Part shown: positions 12,961-23,580 of the stretch, piece by piece
Layout of the letters: the number at the start of each line of letters is the position of its first letter
Numbering within the stretch: the stretch's first letter is position 1
Assembly: GCA_963682025.1 (NCBI GenBank)
Contig: OY821518.1
Coordinates: forward strand, 9,119,590 to 9,183,589
DNA: 64,000 nt
Source: Cordilura impudica
Taxonomy: Eukaryota; Arthropoda; Insecta; Diptera; Scathophagidae
Reading direction: 5' to 3'
The notes under the pieces: generated by a model
Told to the model about the DNA's origin: nothing
Seen by the model: the letters and a program-made list of their open reading frames with translations, nothing else
The model's database searches: none
Program-made: the position numbers and the translations under genes

Positions 12961-13218
12961 ATAATAATTAGTTATTTATAGTTCGGTTCGAGATCATGTA
13001 TACATATTCTAATACTAGAAAAGATAATACTTTATGCAATGTAAAAGAAATTTGAAAAAAATTTAAGACAGTGCTAGTTTGTTCGAAAGTAGCTACTCCA
13101 TCTAGCGCTATCTTCAATTTTTTCCAAATTTCTCTTACATTGCATAAAGTATTATCTTTTCTAGTATTAGAAAATGTATTCATGATCTCGAACCGAACAA
13201 TAAATAACTAATTATTAT
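12961..13218. repeat. Fold-back repeat with about 107-bp arms
   Basis: Left arm 12961-13067 and right arm 13112-13218 are inverse copies with a few mismatches (pair sum 26179) around a 44-bp loop. The arms include GTTCGGTTCGAGATCATG at 12981-12998 and its exact inverse at 13181-13198. A 14-bp direct repeat TATAATCTTAAATG flanks the unit at 12912-12925 and 13216-13229. Confidence 0.8.
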
Positions 13219-13229
13219 AATCTTAAATG

Positions 13230-13699
13230 ATAAAGACTTAAATAATTATTTAATTTTTTTTTAATTTTTAGTTTAATTTTAAATAATTTTTTTTTATTTT
13301 TATATTCTATTGTATTTTAATTTAGTACTAATTATAAACTATTTTTTAATGTTAATATAATTCAAATTTATTAAAAACTAATTTTTAATAATAAATACTA
13401 AAATAATATTTTTTTTAATTATTAATATTTTTTTAATACTAACTTATATTTTAATTTAATACTAATTATAAAAGTATCTTTTTCATTTTAATATAATTCT
13501 AATTTTTTAAAAACTAATTTTTTATAAATAAATACTTGGAATAAATAATTTTATAATTTGTTTTTAATTTTTATTTATTTTTTTTAATTCTACTAATAAC
13601 TTTATAATATTAATTTTCTTTTATTAAGCCTTTACATAAGACATTCACTATAACTCCACTTACATTTTGGAATTGCTCTTCCGAAAATTTTTTAAATGT
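13230..13699. other. Extremely AT-rich stretch
   Basis: Runs of A and T with recurring 'taatactaattataaa' blocks about 120 bp apart (near 13326 and 13456) suggest degenerate tandem duplication. No coding frame was seen. It follows the stop of the 13700-15363 gene and may be its 3' flank. Confidence 0.4.
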
Positions 13700-15363
13700 T
13701 CACGAGAGATAAACGCAGTACATGTCTAATTCCTTATTTCCTACTGAATAGGGTATTGTATGGATTTCTTTGTTTGGAACAATTAATATAGGAGATGAAT
13801 CTAAAACGAAATGGTTATTATTATTAATATAAAATTTAATAATTTAATTAAAGAAATCTTACCACAAATTTTTATACTACATTGTTTAGAATTGTTTTCT
13901 AAAATATCTTCTTTTCTTTTCATTTCTGGATAACCAATTTCTGAAATAAAAGAAAATGTAAAAATTAACTAAAAAGTGTATAAATATTTATTTCATAAAT
14001 AACGTATAGTGTAAATTTAATATTTTTTTAAAATAATATTATCTTAATTTATATAATTTCATTAAAAATATAAAATATTTCTTCGTACCACAAGAATCAG
14101 CTTCATAATTTAGATGTTGAGTCTCGGCAGGAGGAATAATATCTGTATTTTCTCTATGATGGATTTCTGAAAAAAAAAATCATGTGAGTCCGATCACACG
14201 GGATATGTGTAAACATCTAGTAACATCGTGTTGTGGCTCGTGTAGTGAGAAAAAACAGAACATGTACAATAAACAGGTTCGAGTTCAGTTATATTTTAAA
14301 CACGACTTAAAATATAACTGAACTCGAACCTGTTTATTGTACATGTTCTGTGTTTTTTTTTCAGTACACGTACCAGAACATGAACTTCAAATAAAGCAAC
14401 ACTCAAAAATGTGTGCTTTATGTGTGATTGAAACAAAAAGTATGTGATACAAAAATGTTCGTGTAAATAACGAAATATTAAAACGAACACAGTCATGGTT
14501 GTGTTGGGCACCGAAGAAAATTTAAAAACAAACATAATTGGTATGAAAATAAAAATATGTGTGTGTTGGTCTAAGTTATGTTTGTTTACATATATGTACG
14601 AGTTTTTTATTCAGTGTGTGTTTTTTTCTGAACTCTGATACATAGATGACGCTTTTAAAAGTGGCATAAAAAAACAATTTTATATCATAATTTTTTCACC
14701 AATCCAATCATAAGTCACACACCGATTTGTGTTACAGCTCTCACCGATTTGTGTTACGCTGTTTTTGTGATTGTATTGTGAAATAAAAATTTACCCCCAG
14801 CGCGTATAGATGTTTACAAATCAAATATTAAATATTAACTAAAATATGTACATATTTCATAAATAACGGATAGTGGAAATTTCATATTTCTTTTTTTTAA
14901 ATATATAAATACGATAATAATATAAAATATTTCTTCTTACCACAATCATGAGCTTCATTATTTATACTTTGAGCATCGGCATTAATTACTTAATTAAGTG
15001 TATACATAAATATATAAAAATTGTATATTTGTATTTTTAAATTGAATAGTTTTTATACTTACCAAAATTAATTTCTTCACTTTTAAATTTTTTACACTCT
15101 GGCGCAATAGTCTCCTCTTTCTCCTCGAACATATATTGTTCCAGCATTTGATCTTTAAACGATCTTGACAAAAATTTTAAATTTTCGGAACACCAAAGTT
15201 TTGGTACACAATAATTTTTTTTAATATTCGAGTTTCCTCCGTCCGGAAACTATTTATTAAGCCCTCCAACAAAATATTCACTTCATCTATCGTCGCAAAT
15301 TTATTACATTCTTGTAATTTTACAAACAAAATATCGACGAATGGAGAGCAGTTAGCAGTCTTC
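13700..15363 (-). CDS. Unrecognised multi-exon gene, 3' part, possible frame break
   Basis: Five short exons join in one frame on the minus strand: 15363-15063, 14988-14941, 14166-14089, 13940-13863 and 13800-13700. All four introns are GT/AG and phase 1, and the last exon ends in TGA. The encoded tail is acidic and polar. The first exon reads PFVDILFVKLQEC, then PKLWCSENLKFLS, faintly like MADF-type DNA-binding proteins, but I do not assign a family. These two parts need a one-base shift at the T8 run 15215-15222 (A8 in the gene sense), so this is either a pseudogene or a homopolymer error. Exons 14941-14988 and 14089-14166 look like duplicates (NNEAHDCG, LNYEADSCG) with similar introns. The acceptor at 14989 is weak. 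The 5' end is missing. ATG TCG ACC AAA TGC followed by GTAAGT at 15956-15942 is a candidate first exon, linkage unproven. Confidence 0.5.
14183..14820 (+). repeat. M-family copy inside the intron, with inserted DNA
   Basis: The head ATCATGTGAGTCCGATCACA ... GTGTAAACATCTAGTAA is at 14183-14222. The tail, from 'gatacatagatgac' (about 14638) to 'gcgtatagatgtttac' (about 14818), is also present. The usual minisatellite interior is replaced by unrelated DNA carrying a perfect palindrome. It lies between the two duplicated exon units of the 13700-15363 gene. Confidence 0.7.
14256..14350. repeat. Perfect 44-bp inverted repeat
   Basis: Arms 14256-14299 and 14307-14350 match base for base in inverse orientation around a 7-nt spacer, ACACGAC. 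The arms begin CAGAACATGTACAATAAACA. A perfect arm this long implies recent origin or active homogenisation. Confidence 0.9.
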
Positions 15364-16079
15364 CTAATATTTAGTAGATGTTATTTTTCTTTGTGTATAA
15401 AAAATTATTTTAAATTTAAAAAAAATTTCAAACTACACATATATACCCATATATATATACATATATACCCATATATACATATAGTTATAGATCATTTAAT
15501 CAAGATTCTTGGAAAAACATACATCCCTCATTTAAATTTTTTTTATATAAAATCCACTTTAGCTAAACATATGTATCTACTTTAAATGGCTCTGAGGCAC
15601 GCATACATTAGTTTTATATTGGCAATTAATCATTATTATTTTAAAAATTTTCTATGATCTTACATCTTTATGTAAGAATGAACTTACTCGTTTAATTTAA
15701 ATGGTAATGCCTTTTATTTATGTTTCAGATAAAATTGGGAATATACATACATACATGCAGTGGCGACATTTTAAATAGCACGTTTTATAAAAAAATATAA
15801 ACACAATTAATTTTTATTCCCTATTTTTTATAACCTTTTATATTTTTGTTAATCACGGGACTTATTTATCAAATGGAACTAATATGTTTAAAATTTTATT
15901 AGACTTTTATTATTTTTTTTAATTTTTTCGGAACGACTTACGCATTTGGTCGACATATTAAATGGCACACATTAGTTAAACTTAAAAATCATTTTATTTT
16001 CTTAAAAAAAATGAAATTACTTTCATAAATTTTTAATTATACTAGTATATTGTTGGATAACCTTTAGTACGGTCAATTC
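15364..16079. other. AT-rich region with a CATATA microsatellite
   Basis: A (CATATA/CCCATATA) microsatellite lies at 15437-15485. On the minus strand, ATGTCGACCAAATGC|GTAAGT (15956-15936) looks like a tiny first exon. A similar but degenerate block with ATGTCGCC lies about 190 bp further downstream on the minus strand. No other coding signal was seen. Confidence 0.4.
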
Positions 16080-16480
16080 GTATGACTGCGTGGCTCTACA
16101 GAACTGGTTTATAACACTGAGCAATTTTTGTACAGACTTTGCAGTATGTTTGGAATCGTTATCTTGTACCACTTTCATTTAAGAGGCATTTCTTCCTCTA
16201 CATAAGGTATCATAACGTCTGCTAAAATGTTTTTGTTTACTATTGGATCTGCCTTGCACATTAGCATGGTCAGTTCTCTCGGTCGTCTTTCTACGCCTTT
16301 TTCTAATGTCTCTGGTTTTAGTTTTTTAATAGTGTTTGGTAGCTTTATATACTTTCTTTCTGGAACATTTCATTTTGTAGGCTATATCGCTGTACTTCAA
16401 CTTGTCTTTGAGATATTTAAGGACAAATCTTCAAAATTCAAGAAAATAATATATAAATTTTTTATGTTGACCCCATAATT
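16080..16480 (-). pseudogene. Decayed Tc1-like transposase
   Basis: On the minus strand, about 16440-16400 reads LKYLKDKLKYSDIA, a helix-turn-helix-like block. At about 16170 the frame reads VVQDNDSKHTAKSVQ, the MQDNDPKHTS block of Tc1 transposases around the second catalytic Asp. The stretch between is too short for a full protein and the frames are broken, so this is an internally deleted remnant. Confidence 0.7.
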
Positions 16481-16609
16481 AATTTCCTTACCTTTTTAAA
16501 TAAAAAATTTTAGCAAAAAATGACCGCTTTCTTAGTACAATTGATCTATGTAACTTTTAAATTTTTTTTTGAAATAGAACGTGTCTATTTCTATTTAAAA
16601 TTATATAAT

Positions 16610-17050
16610 AATCTAACCCATAAAAACAAAGTTTTTATTAAAACTCTTTCCTTCCTTATGCATGAGTTTTGAATATCTCTGTGACTGTGCGTGACTTTGT
16701 GTGATTATTTTAAAATTAGTCTTTGGTCACAACAAGTCTTTGGACCAAGTTTCAGATTGAGATGATGAGGGGAAATGGGGTTAAAATTACTCCGTGACTG
16801 TGAGTGACTTTGTGTGACTATCTTAAAATTAATCTTTGGCCACAACAAATCTATGGACAACGTTTCAGATCGATCGGATGAGGGGAAGTGTGGTTTTAAA
16901 GCACTCCGTGACTATGCGTGACTAGCCTAAAATGAATCTATAGTCACAACAAGACTATGTGCCAAGTTTCAGATCAATTAGATGAGGGGGAATGGGGTTG
17001 CCCCATGGCAGACAGACAGACAGACAGAGAGTATGAGTTAAAATAAAGAA
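16610..17050 (+). repeat. Repeat with three 114-bp tandem units
   Basis: Units at about 16677-16790, 16791-16904 and 16905-17015 share 'ctccgtgactgtg', 'gtgactttgtgtgac', 'ggtcacaacaa' and 'aagtttcagat...gatgaggggaa'. The unit ends in a CAGACAGACAGACAGAGAG tract. The leader AACCCATAAAAACAAAG recurs at about 46577 and 50311. An inverse copy lies at 22020-22300. Confidence 0.75.
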
Positions 17051-17167
17051 TTTAAAAATGAAAAGAATTACATGATAAAAACAAAATAAAATGTCATCAC
17101 TGTATATACATATGTATTATGTATGTAGTTGTATTCATAGAAATTATCAATAGTAAATACATTTTTA

Positions 17168-17718
17168 TACCCTCCACACTGCTGTGCAGAGGGTATATAT
17201 CAGTTTGTAAATCCGTTTGTAACTCATAGAAATAAATTCCGAAGAGCCCATAAACTATATATATTATTGATCCTTATAAAAGGAGAATTCGATCTAAGGA
17301 TGTCCGTCTGTCTCTCTGTTGAAAACATTCTCCTGTCCGCGATAGGTTGAGCAGGTCAAGCTACTGAGGGTTAAAATGTTCGTCATAGTCTGCAGCAGTT
17401 TAATATTGCATTTGGAGCCTCTAGGCCCAATAGCCGAGGAATGACGTACGAAAATGTAAAGATACTCCGATAACATTTCATATAAAAAACTAAAAACAGT
17501 TGAAAATGTTTAGACGTAACAGAACATGTGCATATTCAATAAATAAGCTATCATAAAAATTTTTGACTGCTTGTTGCTTTTGTTGTTTTCTTTTTGTACA
17601 CGTGAACAACAATGAACAAACAAAATGTGTATACATTGCTAATAATTCAACAAACAACAAGTTAGAGTGTTAAATTCGGCTGTGCCTAATCTTTAGTCGC
17701 CTCCACATCGGTTTTCAA
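17168..17718 (+). repeat. R2 dispersed repeat
   Basis: It starts TATACCCTCCACACTGCTGT with a palindromic 'gcagagggtata' partner, then 'ccgtttgtaactcatagaaata' and a GTCCGTCTGTCTCTCT tract. It ends near 'aaattcggctgtgcctaatc'. The same blocks recur at 29376, 57935 (inverse) and 40110. GTCY tracts of this kind are described for dipteran mini-me elements; that identity is a suggestion only. Confidence 0.65.
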
Positions 17719-18081
17719 TTTATAATATTAATAGGCTAGGCGATTTCTTGTGACCGATGTTTTTGGTCTACCGTTTTATCCCGATTTTAACCAAACGTAT
17801 CTTATTTGAAAGGTGTTTCTTTTTAGCTGTTTTCCCGATTTACAGATTTTTAAATTTTGTCCTGTATTTTGAGTAAATTGCATTTAAAATTGCTACTAAC
17901 ACATACATAAAATTATACATATGCTATGTGTGTGTTTATTAAATTTGTTATCTTCATTCTCAAAAAAAAGAAAAAAAAAAAATAAAAATAAACCAAAAAA
18001 GTATTGGTTTGTGAATTGCTCAGTTTAAAAATAAAGTTGCTTAGAAATTGCACTCGAATTTCGAGCGCTGGAATCTGCTGG
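17719..18081 (+). mobile_element. Non-autonomous Helitron, copy C
   Basis: It begins near TTATAATATTAATAGGCTAG and ends with the CACTCGAATTTCGAGCG hairpin and TGGAATCTGCTGG, a valid CTRR end. An (A)n-rich insertion lies near 17965. Confidence 0.75.
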
Positions 18082-18189
18082 TTTACATTAATATCTAGAC
18101 ATATTGCAAATGTAAACAAAATATTTTTAAAAGAAACAATTTGATAATTTGATAAACTCAATACTAAATTATTACACAACACACTGAAT

Positions 18190-19050
18190 GTTTAACATAT
18201 TTTAGAGGTGTTTCCATTTTTTGGACATATCTCGGCTCAATGATGCCCAATTTACCATATTTTCAATATCAACCTGCTCGAAATAATGAAAAACAATATT
18301 ATCATAACTTTACCCAGGTAAATGGTTTATTTTATGAATGAGCGTGATTTCAACAGACAACGGACATCGTTATATCGACTCGAGTTATTATAAGGATTAA
18401 GAATATATTTACTTTAGGGGTCGCAAAATTTCAAATAAATCGGAGCAAAACTAAAGAAGATACAGCGTTTCCAGCGACCGGTCTCATACGGTATATCGTT
18501 TCTAAATCAGTTTTTAAGAAACTTTAAATCGATTTTCTCGCAAATAACATGTTTGAGGCCCGTGAACATCATAACTCAAAATCTACTTGACCGATTCTTT
18601 TGAAATTTTACACACCATTTCTACCCATAAATCGCCAGGTAACCACGTAGAGTTTTTATTTTCCATTTTCTTCCCCATTTTTTAACAACAAATTCACCGA
18701 AATTTTATAGCAAAAATCGTGTTTTTCACTTAAAAATGCTGCCAAAAATAATACTAAAAAAAAAAAAAAAATTAAAACTCTTCGTGATTACCTCGGGAAA
18801 CATATCAGCTTTTAAACACATTTAGATTTTTTTTATTTCACATGATCCGGTAACGAGTTATGATGTTCACCGCAAAACAACAATGCCTCCGGAGATTCGC
18901 TAAAATTTTTAATTGTACATTTTTTCAAAGATTCTTCAAATGTCATGCTATAACGTGTATATGAAATAAATAATCCAACATTATTCATATCTTCAAAACA
19001 AATTATGAAAAGACAACTCTTTTTCGCTTTTGGAACCTTACTAAGCTATG
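18190..19050. repeat. R2 fragment and a 16-bp inverted repeat unit
   Basis: 18318-18430 repeats the R2 block 'gaatgagcgtgatttc...cggacatcg' found at 57955. GTGAACATCATAACTC at 18562-18577 has its exact inverse at 18855-18870, enclosing 277 bp that may be a small element. The rest is unassigned. Confidence 0.5.
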
Positions 19051-19053
19051 AAA

Positions 19054-19413
19054 TCTATAATCTTAATAGGCAAGGCGATTTCTTGTGACCGATGTAAGTT
19101 TCACAGTTTTACCCCGATTTTGACAAACAATTTTTCATTTGAAAGGTATTTATTTATTGCTATTACCCAGATTTACAGATTTTCATCGTCTGGAATATTT
19201 TTTTGGAGTTATGATCGTTTAAAGTTGCTACTAAAACATACATAAAATTATACAATGCTGTGTGTGTGTTTATTAAATTTGTTAATGTGTTGAGTTTATT
19301 TTCTTCATTTAAAATGAGTTGAATTGTTAAGCATACCTTTAGGGTCTTTATTAAATGAAAAAATAAAATTTCCTAGAATTTGCACTCGAATTTCGAGTGC
19401 TGGAATCTGCTAG
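19054..19413 (+). mobile_element. Non-autonomous Helitron, copy D
   Basis: Complete copy: TCTATAATCTTAATAGGCAA at the left, the perfect GCACTCGAATTTCGAGTGC hairpin and CTAG at the right. It is 360 bp and closest in sequence to copy A. Confidence 0.8.
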
Positions 19414-20869
19414 TAAAATTAAATAGTTAAAAAGGATTAAAAACAATTTCGGAATGAAAAGTAAAATGAATTTTGCTCTAACTAATCTTTTATAAAGTTT
19501 AATTTATTGGTGAAAACGAACGATCTCTGAAGATGCAAAAACAAAATCGATCGGAATTATATCAATAAATGAATTGTTTCAAATAATTAGAGTTTTTTTT
19601 TAACATAATTTCCAATATTATATGAATTATTTATTAATAGATTTTCAAAGTGCATTTCTCTAAACATTCTCTTTAATATTAAGAAAAACTCCCACACAAT
19701 GTATTAATTTTTAACGATAATGTCTTCTGACAACAAACTCATGCTCTTATATTTTCTACACAAAACTCATGTTTCTCTTATCTTTGTATTTAAAATATGA
19801 AGGGATACATTTTATACAATAATGTTCCAGCTAACCAACCAAGAGATCTTTTAAAAGCAAAGACTCTACGAAATGAACTTTATTCGTATTCTAGATTTGG
19901 TGCTGTTGAGTTAGTTATTGATAACAAAAAGTGAAAAAAGTGAAAATAAAAAATATATACTTCAAAATCTAATTCAAGTAAGATTTATGAAAATAAAAAA
20001 GATTATTGAAAAAAAAACCCATAAAACGTTTTTAAATTAATAATGACAATGTGAATCACAATATTTGAATATTGTAAAAATTGTAATTTTTGTTATAAAC
20101 TTAAATTAAATATCTTTTCTGTTCTTTTTGTTCTAAAATAATTATTATCATTGAATCTGATATTTGTGTTATTATTTTGTGTTATTTGTTTTTATTTAGA
20201 TTTTGTTTTTGCAAACAAAAGGCAAATATTTAAGATTATATTTGTTACTTTGATGAAATACATCATCATTTATCAACCTTTTGACCTAATTTCTAATATA
20301 TTTGAAACAATTTTCTAAAAATTGCGATAAGTTTTCTAATACGTTTAGTGTTATTGTTTTTGAACAATATGTGATTTTTATTATACTAGTACTTTAATAT
20401 TGTGTGATATGAAAAGAAAACTCACGGCTTAAAAAAAATTTAGCTTACAGGTCATTTTGAAATAAAATAATATACGATATAAATGTTGAAACATTATCTT
20501 CTCAAGTACTCGACAAATTTTAAAAAATGTATGTATGTTATGAATACGATATTAATTCCTTATCAAGCTAAAATTAAAAAGTTTTCAAAAATTAGAATAG
20601 TTTTGTGAATAACGGCTTCAGAAACGAAAACTTATTTTGCTCAAGAACAATAAAAATGAACACTTTTCTTTGTGTTTGATAGCAAACAAATTTTAAATTG
20701 TCGTTTTCTGCCGCAAAAAAAGGATCAACAGTTTTGTCAAAAGTGTGAATTCGAATTTTGAGTACCAATCAATTTCATAACAAACAATTTTTTTTTTTTT
20801 TAAATTAAAATTAATTTATCATATATAAATTGAATGCTATGTTACAAACAACTAAGACCGCGTCTTTAG
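19414..20869. other. Unassigned AT-rich DNA
   Basis: No coding frame, splice-consistent exon or named repeat could be supported on either strand. Homopolymer runs are frequent (for example T13 near 20790). Confidence 0.4.
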
Positions 20870-21070
20870 GAGCCAGTTAAACTAAGATTGATTAAACTTG
20901 AGTGAAATAGTTTAAAACCGGATTTTTGGGATGCCAATTAAACTTAGTTTAGTTAAACTCAGGAAGTTTAACTTTAGGCAAATAGTTTCAAAGTTGTCGG
21001 TGTTTAAAAAGTTATTAGTGTTTAACTAAACTAACTTTATCGGATATCTAAAAATCTCGGCCTAACAACG
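20870..21070. repeat. Small repeat with TTAAACTNAG inverted ends
   Basis: 'gagccagttaaactaagattgattaaac' near the left end and 'tttaactaaactaactttatc' near the right form an imperfect inverted pair. A related unit lies at 58335-58590. No coding capacity. Confidence 0.45.
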
Positions 21071-21350
21071 CGCTATTTAAATGAACAGTATTGAAAATTA
21101 AAAACTAGTTTCAATTATCTTATCGCTTATGACGTTTTAAATAGAAATTATGTAAAAACTATTGTACATACATACATAATGAAAGCAAATTATAAGTAAA
21201 AAAATCATTCATTGTTATTTTACTGACAATAGCTTTTTTCGAAATGTGTTTTCAGAACACAAACCGTGAAATTGATTTTAAAGGCTTAAGATTAATTTTT
21301 TTTTTTTGCGAAATAAATAGAAGAATACCTCTTTAACGCAACATATAAAT

Positions 21351-21597
21351 CTGTGGTCACAAGCGATATACGCCTAAGTCGACTTAAGAATGATTTCAGT
21401 TATGTATGCTATCATCTTCTACTAAAAACGCTTTATATTTACGTGAAATCCCCATTTCTCTAGCACTATTTATTAAAAAGATATTAGTAAAAATATATTG
21501 ACCTAAGTCGTAATGAAGCCTCATTACATTTATATAAAAAGTTCTTGTTCTCAAAAGCATGATTTTCGACTTAGGCGATTAATGCTTGTGACCACAG
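21351..21597. repeat. MITE with perfect 14-bp terminal inverted repeats
   Basis: It begins CTGTGGTCACAAGC and ends GCTTGTGACCACAG. The flanks are AAAT on both sides (21347-21350 and 21598-21601), a possible 4-bp target duplication. Inner blocks 'cctaagtcgacttaag' and 'ttcgacttaggcg' extend the pairing. A rearranged relative lies at 30044-30465. Confidence 0.75.
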
Positions 21598-21687
21598 AAA
21601 TATTGTTGCGAAGATCTGTCATGCCGATACAGTAAAAATTTTAACGTAATATATCAGAACAATTGTCACTGAGCGTATTCACTCTAA

Positions 21688-21833
21688 GTGCCCTGTTACA
21701 CGTTCAATATTATTGACCGCGATTCAATATTATTGAAATTGTAGCAAGCAGTATTGCTGGATCGCGATCCATTTTATAGATTTCACAATAGGAGGCCATT
21801 CTGCGATATCAAATAGTGAACGTGTAACAGTAC
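21688..21833. repeat. Small MITE with GTTACACGTTCA ends
   Basis: 'ccctgttacacgttcaatatt' on the left and 'gaacgtgtaacagtaccc' on the right are inverted. The 146-bp unit is non-coding. Its ends resemble the PIF-like MITE at 53342 (GGTGCTATTACACG), which is only suggestive. Confidence 0.5.
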
Positions 21834-22019
21834 CCTATGGAATTTATGATCAGTGTTATAAAATTCCGGTATTTCTTAAAATTATATAAAAATGCTTTGT
21901 ACAATTCGCGATCTTAATGAATGATAAAGGAAAGATTTTTGTTGTGTAAATCAGAAGAATTAATATACGTAATATAGCCATAAACGACTCAGATGTTCAA
22001 TACATATGTATGTACATTT

Positions 22020-22310
22020 TAAACTCTTTCTTTTAACTCATACTCTCTGTCTGTCTGCTATGTGGCAACTCCATTCCCCCTTATCCAATTGATCTGAAAC
22101 TTGGCCAATAGTCTTGTTGTAACTAAGGATTAAATTTGGGGTAGTCACGCATAGTCACATACAGTCACGGAGTGTTTTAAACCCCATTTCCCCTCATCCA
22201 ATCAATCTGAAACTTGGTCCATAGACTTGTTATGACCAAAGATTAATAGTCACGCAAAGTTACACACAGTCGCGGAGAGATTCAAAACTCATATGCATAA
22301 GGAATAAAAA
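22020..22310 (-). repeat. Inverse copy of the 114-bp-unit repeat
   Basis: It begins 'aactcatactctctgtctgtctg' and contains about two inverse 114-bp units ('agtcacatacagtcacggagtg', 'ctgaaacttggtcc'). It is the reverse counterpart of 16610-17050 and abuts the head of an M-family copy. Confidence 0.7.
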
Positions 22311-22311
22311 A

Positions 22312-23580
22312 AAATCATGTGAGTCCGATCACAGGGAAGATGTGTAAACATCTAGTAATTAAACACCCCTGTTCTTGAAACCACTTCACAAAAAAAACTC
22401 GTAAATGAAAAAATTCTTAAATCTACGAGTTTTTTGCTGTTCTCTAATTTCAATAAGAATATTTTTTCTCGTTTTAATTCACATAGAAAAGGCTTTGTGA
22501 AATCAAAACAAATGCCCTTTTTTTCTACTAAGCAGGTCTTAAGAGATAAAAAACTAATTGATATTTAAACTCTAATATGTTTTTTATAGAACCTCGTCAT
22601 TATTTTAAAAAATTAGACATTAATTTTATGAAAAAAAAAAAAAACGATTTAAAAAACGTCTACATTTTGCGCTGATTTAAAAAAAAAAAAACTCGTAATA
22701 AGTGGTTGATGTTAATAAAACACACTTTTTGCGATGATGCTGTTCTATAACTATAATAAAAACTTTTTATTTACACAATCTATTTTCCATTACAATTTTT
22801 TCAATTATAACATAGATTCCTTATGCACTAATTAATGCAAATAAAGGAATTAAAAATAATTTTTGTCATCAAATCACATATTTTTAATTTTTTTGCTTAT
22901 GTTCGAAACAGTAGTGATGCCAGTCAAATCCAATTTATTTGAATATCGAAATTTTTTTTGGTGATGCCTAACTTTTTAAAAATAGAAAAGTTAGGCATAT
23001 ACTTTTTCTATAAACTTAAGAAAAAACATGCACAAAATACTTAAAAGTTTTTTGTGAAACTGAATAAAGAACCATATGGCACCTCGGTTTCTAGATAACA
23101 TATGTTCTTAACTCAAACATATGGTTCTTAACTGAAACATATGTTTCCATTAAATAAATAAAAAAAGTGGTTTCAAGAAACCCAAAATTTCAATTTCATG
23201 TGATTTTGAATTCACTCTTATTCAAATAACAACGTTTCAAGAACAGGGCTGAAAGATTTTTTTTATGTCATTTTTTAAAATCAAACAGAAAGCGTCATCT
23301 ATGTATCACTTATTGCAAAAACTGTTTCAGCTAATTCAACAACCCTTTGCTGTAAAACGTTAAAAATATCCCAATATAAACGTATATAAGTGATACATAG
23401 ATGACTCTTTTAAAAAAGTGGCATAAAAAAACAATGTTATATCATAATTTTTTCACCAATACAATCATAAGTCACACAGCGTTAAGTGTCAGCTCTCACC
23501 TATTACGTGTTACACTGTTTTTGTGATTGTATTGTGAAATAGAAATTTACCCCCCTGCGCGTATAGATGTTTACACATCA
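22312..23580 (+). repeat. M-family copy split by a MITE
   Basis: Head ATCATGTGAGTCCGATCACA is at 22313. After an 882-bp insertion, the family sequence resumes with 'aaatcaaacagaaagcgtcatc' and finishes with the tail 'gcgtatagatgtttacacatc' at about 23578. This copy has no minisatellite interior. Confidence 0.75.
22367..23248. mobile_element. MITE with CCCTGTTCTTGAAAC ends
   Basis: Left end CCCTGTTCTTGAAAC and right end GTTTCAAGAACAGGG are exact inverses. The insertion interrupts M-family sequence, so both edges are known. No target duplication was clear. The interior is AT-rich with 'ctcgta' / 'tacgag' pairs and no coding frame. Confidence 0.75.

Noticed and set aside
15391..15585. His/Ile/Tyr-rich 64-residue frame
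   Set aside because: Reads through the CATATA microsatellite.
16227..16478. Hydrophobic 83-residue plus-strand frame
   Set aside because: Antisense of the decayed Tc1-like transposase.
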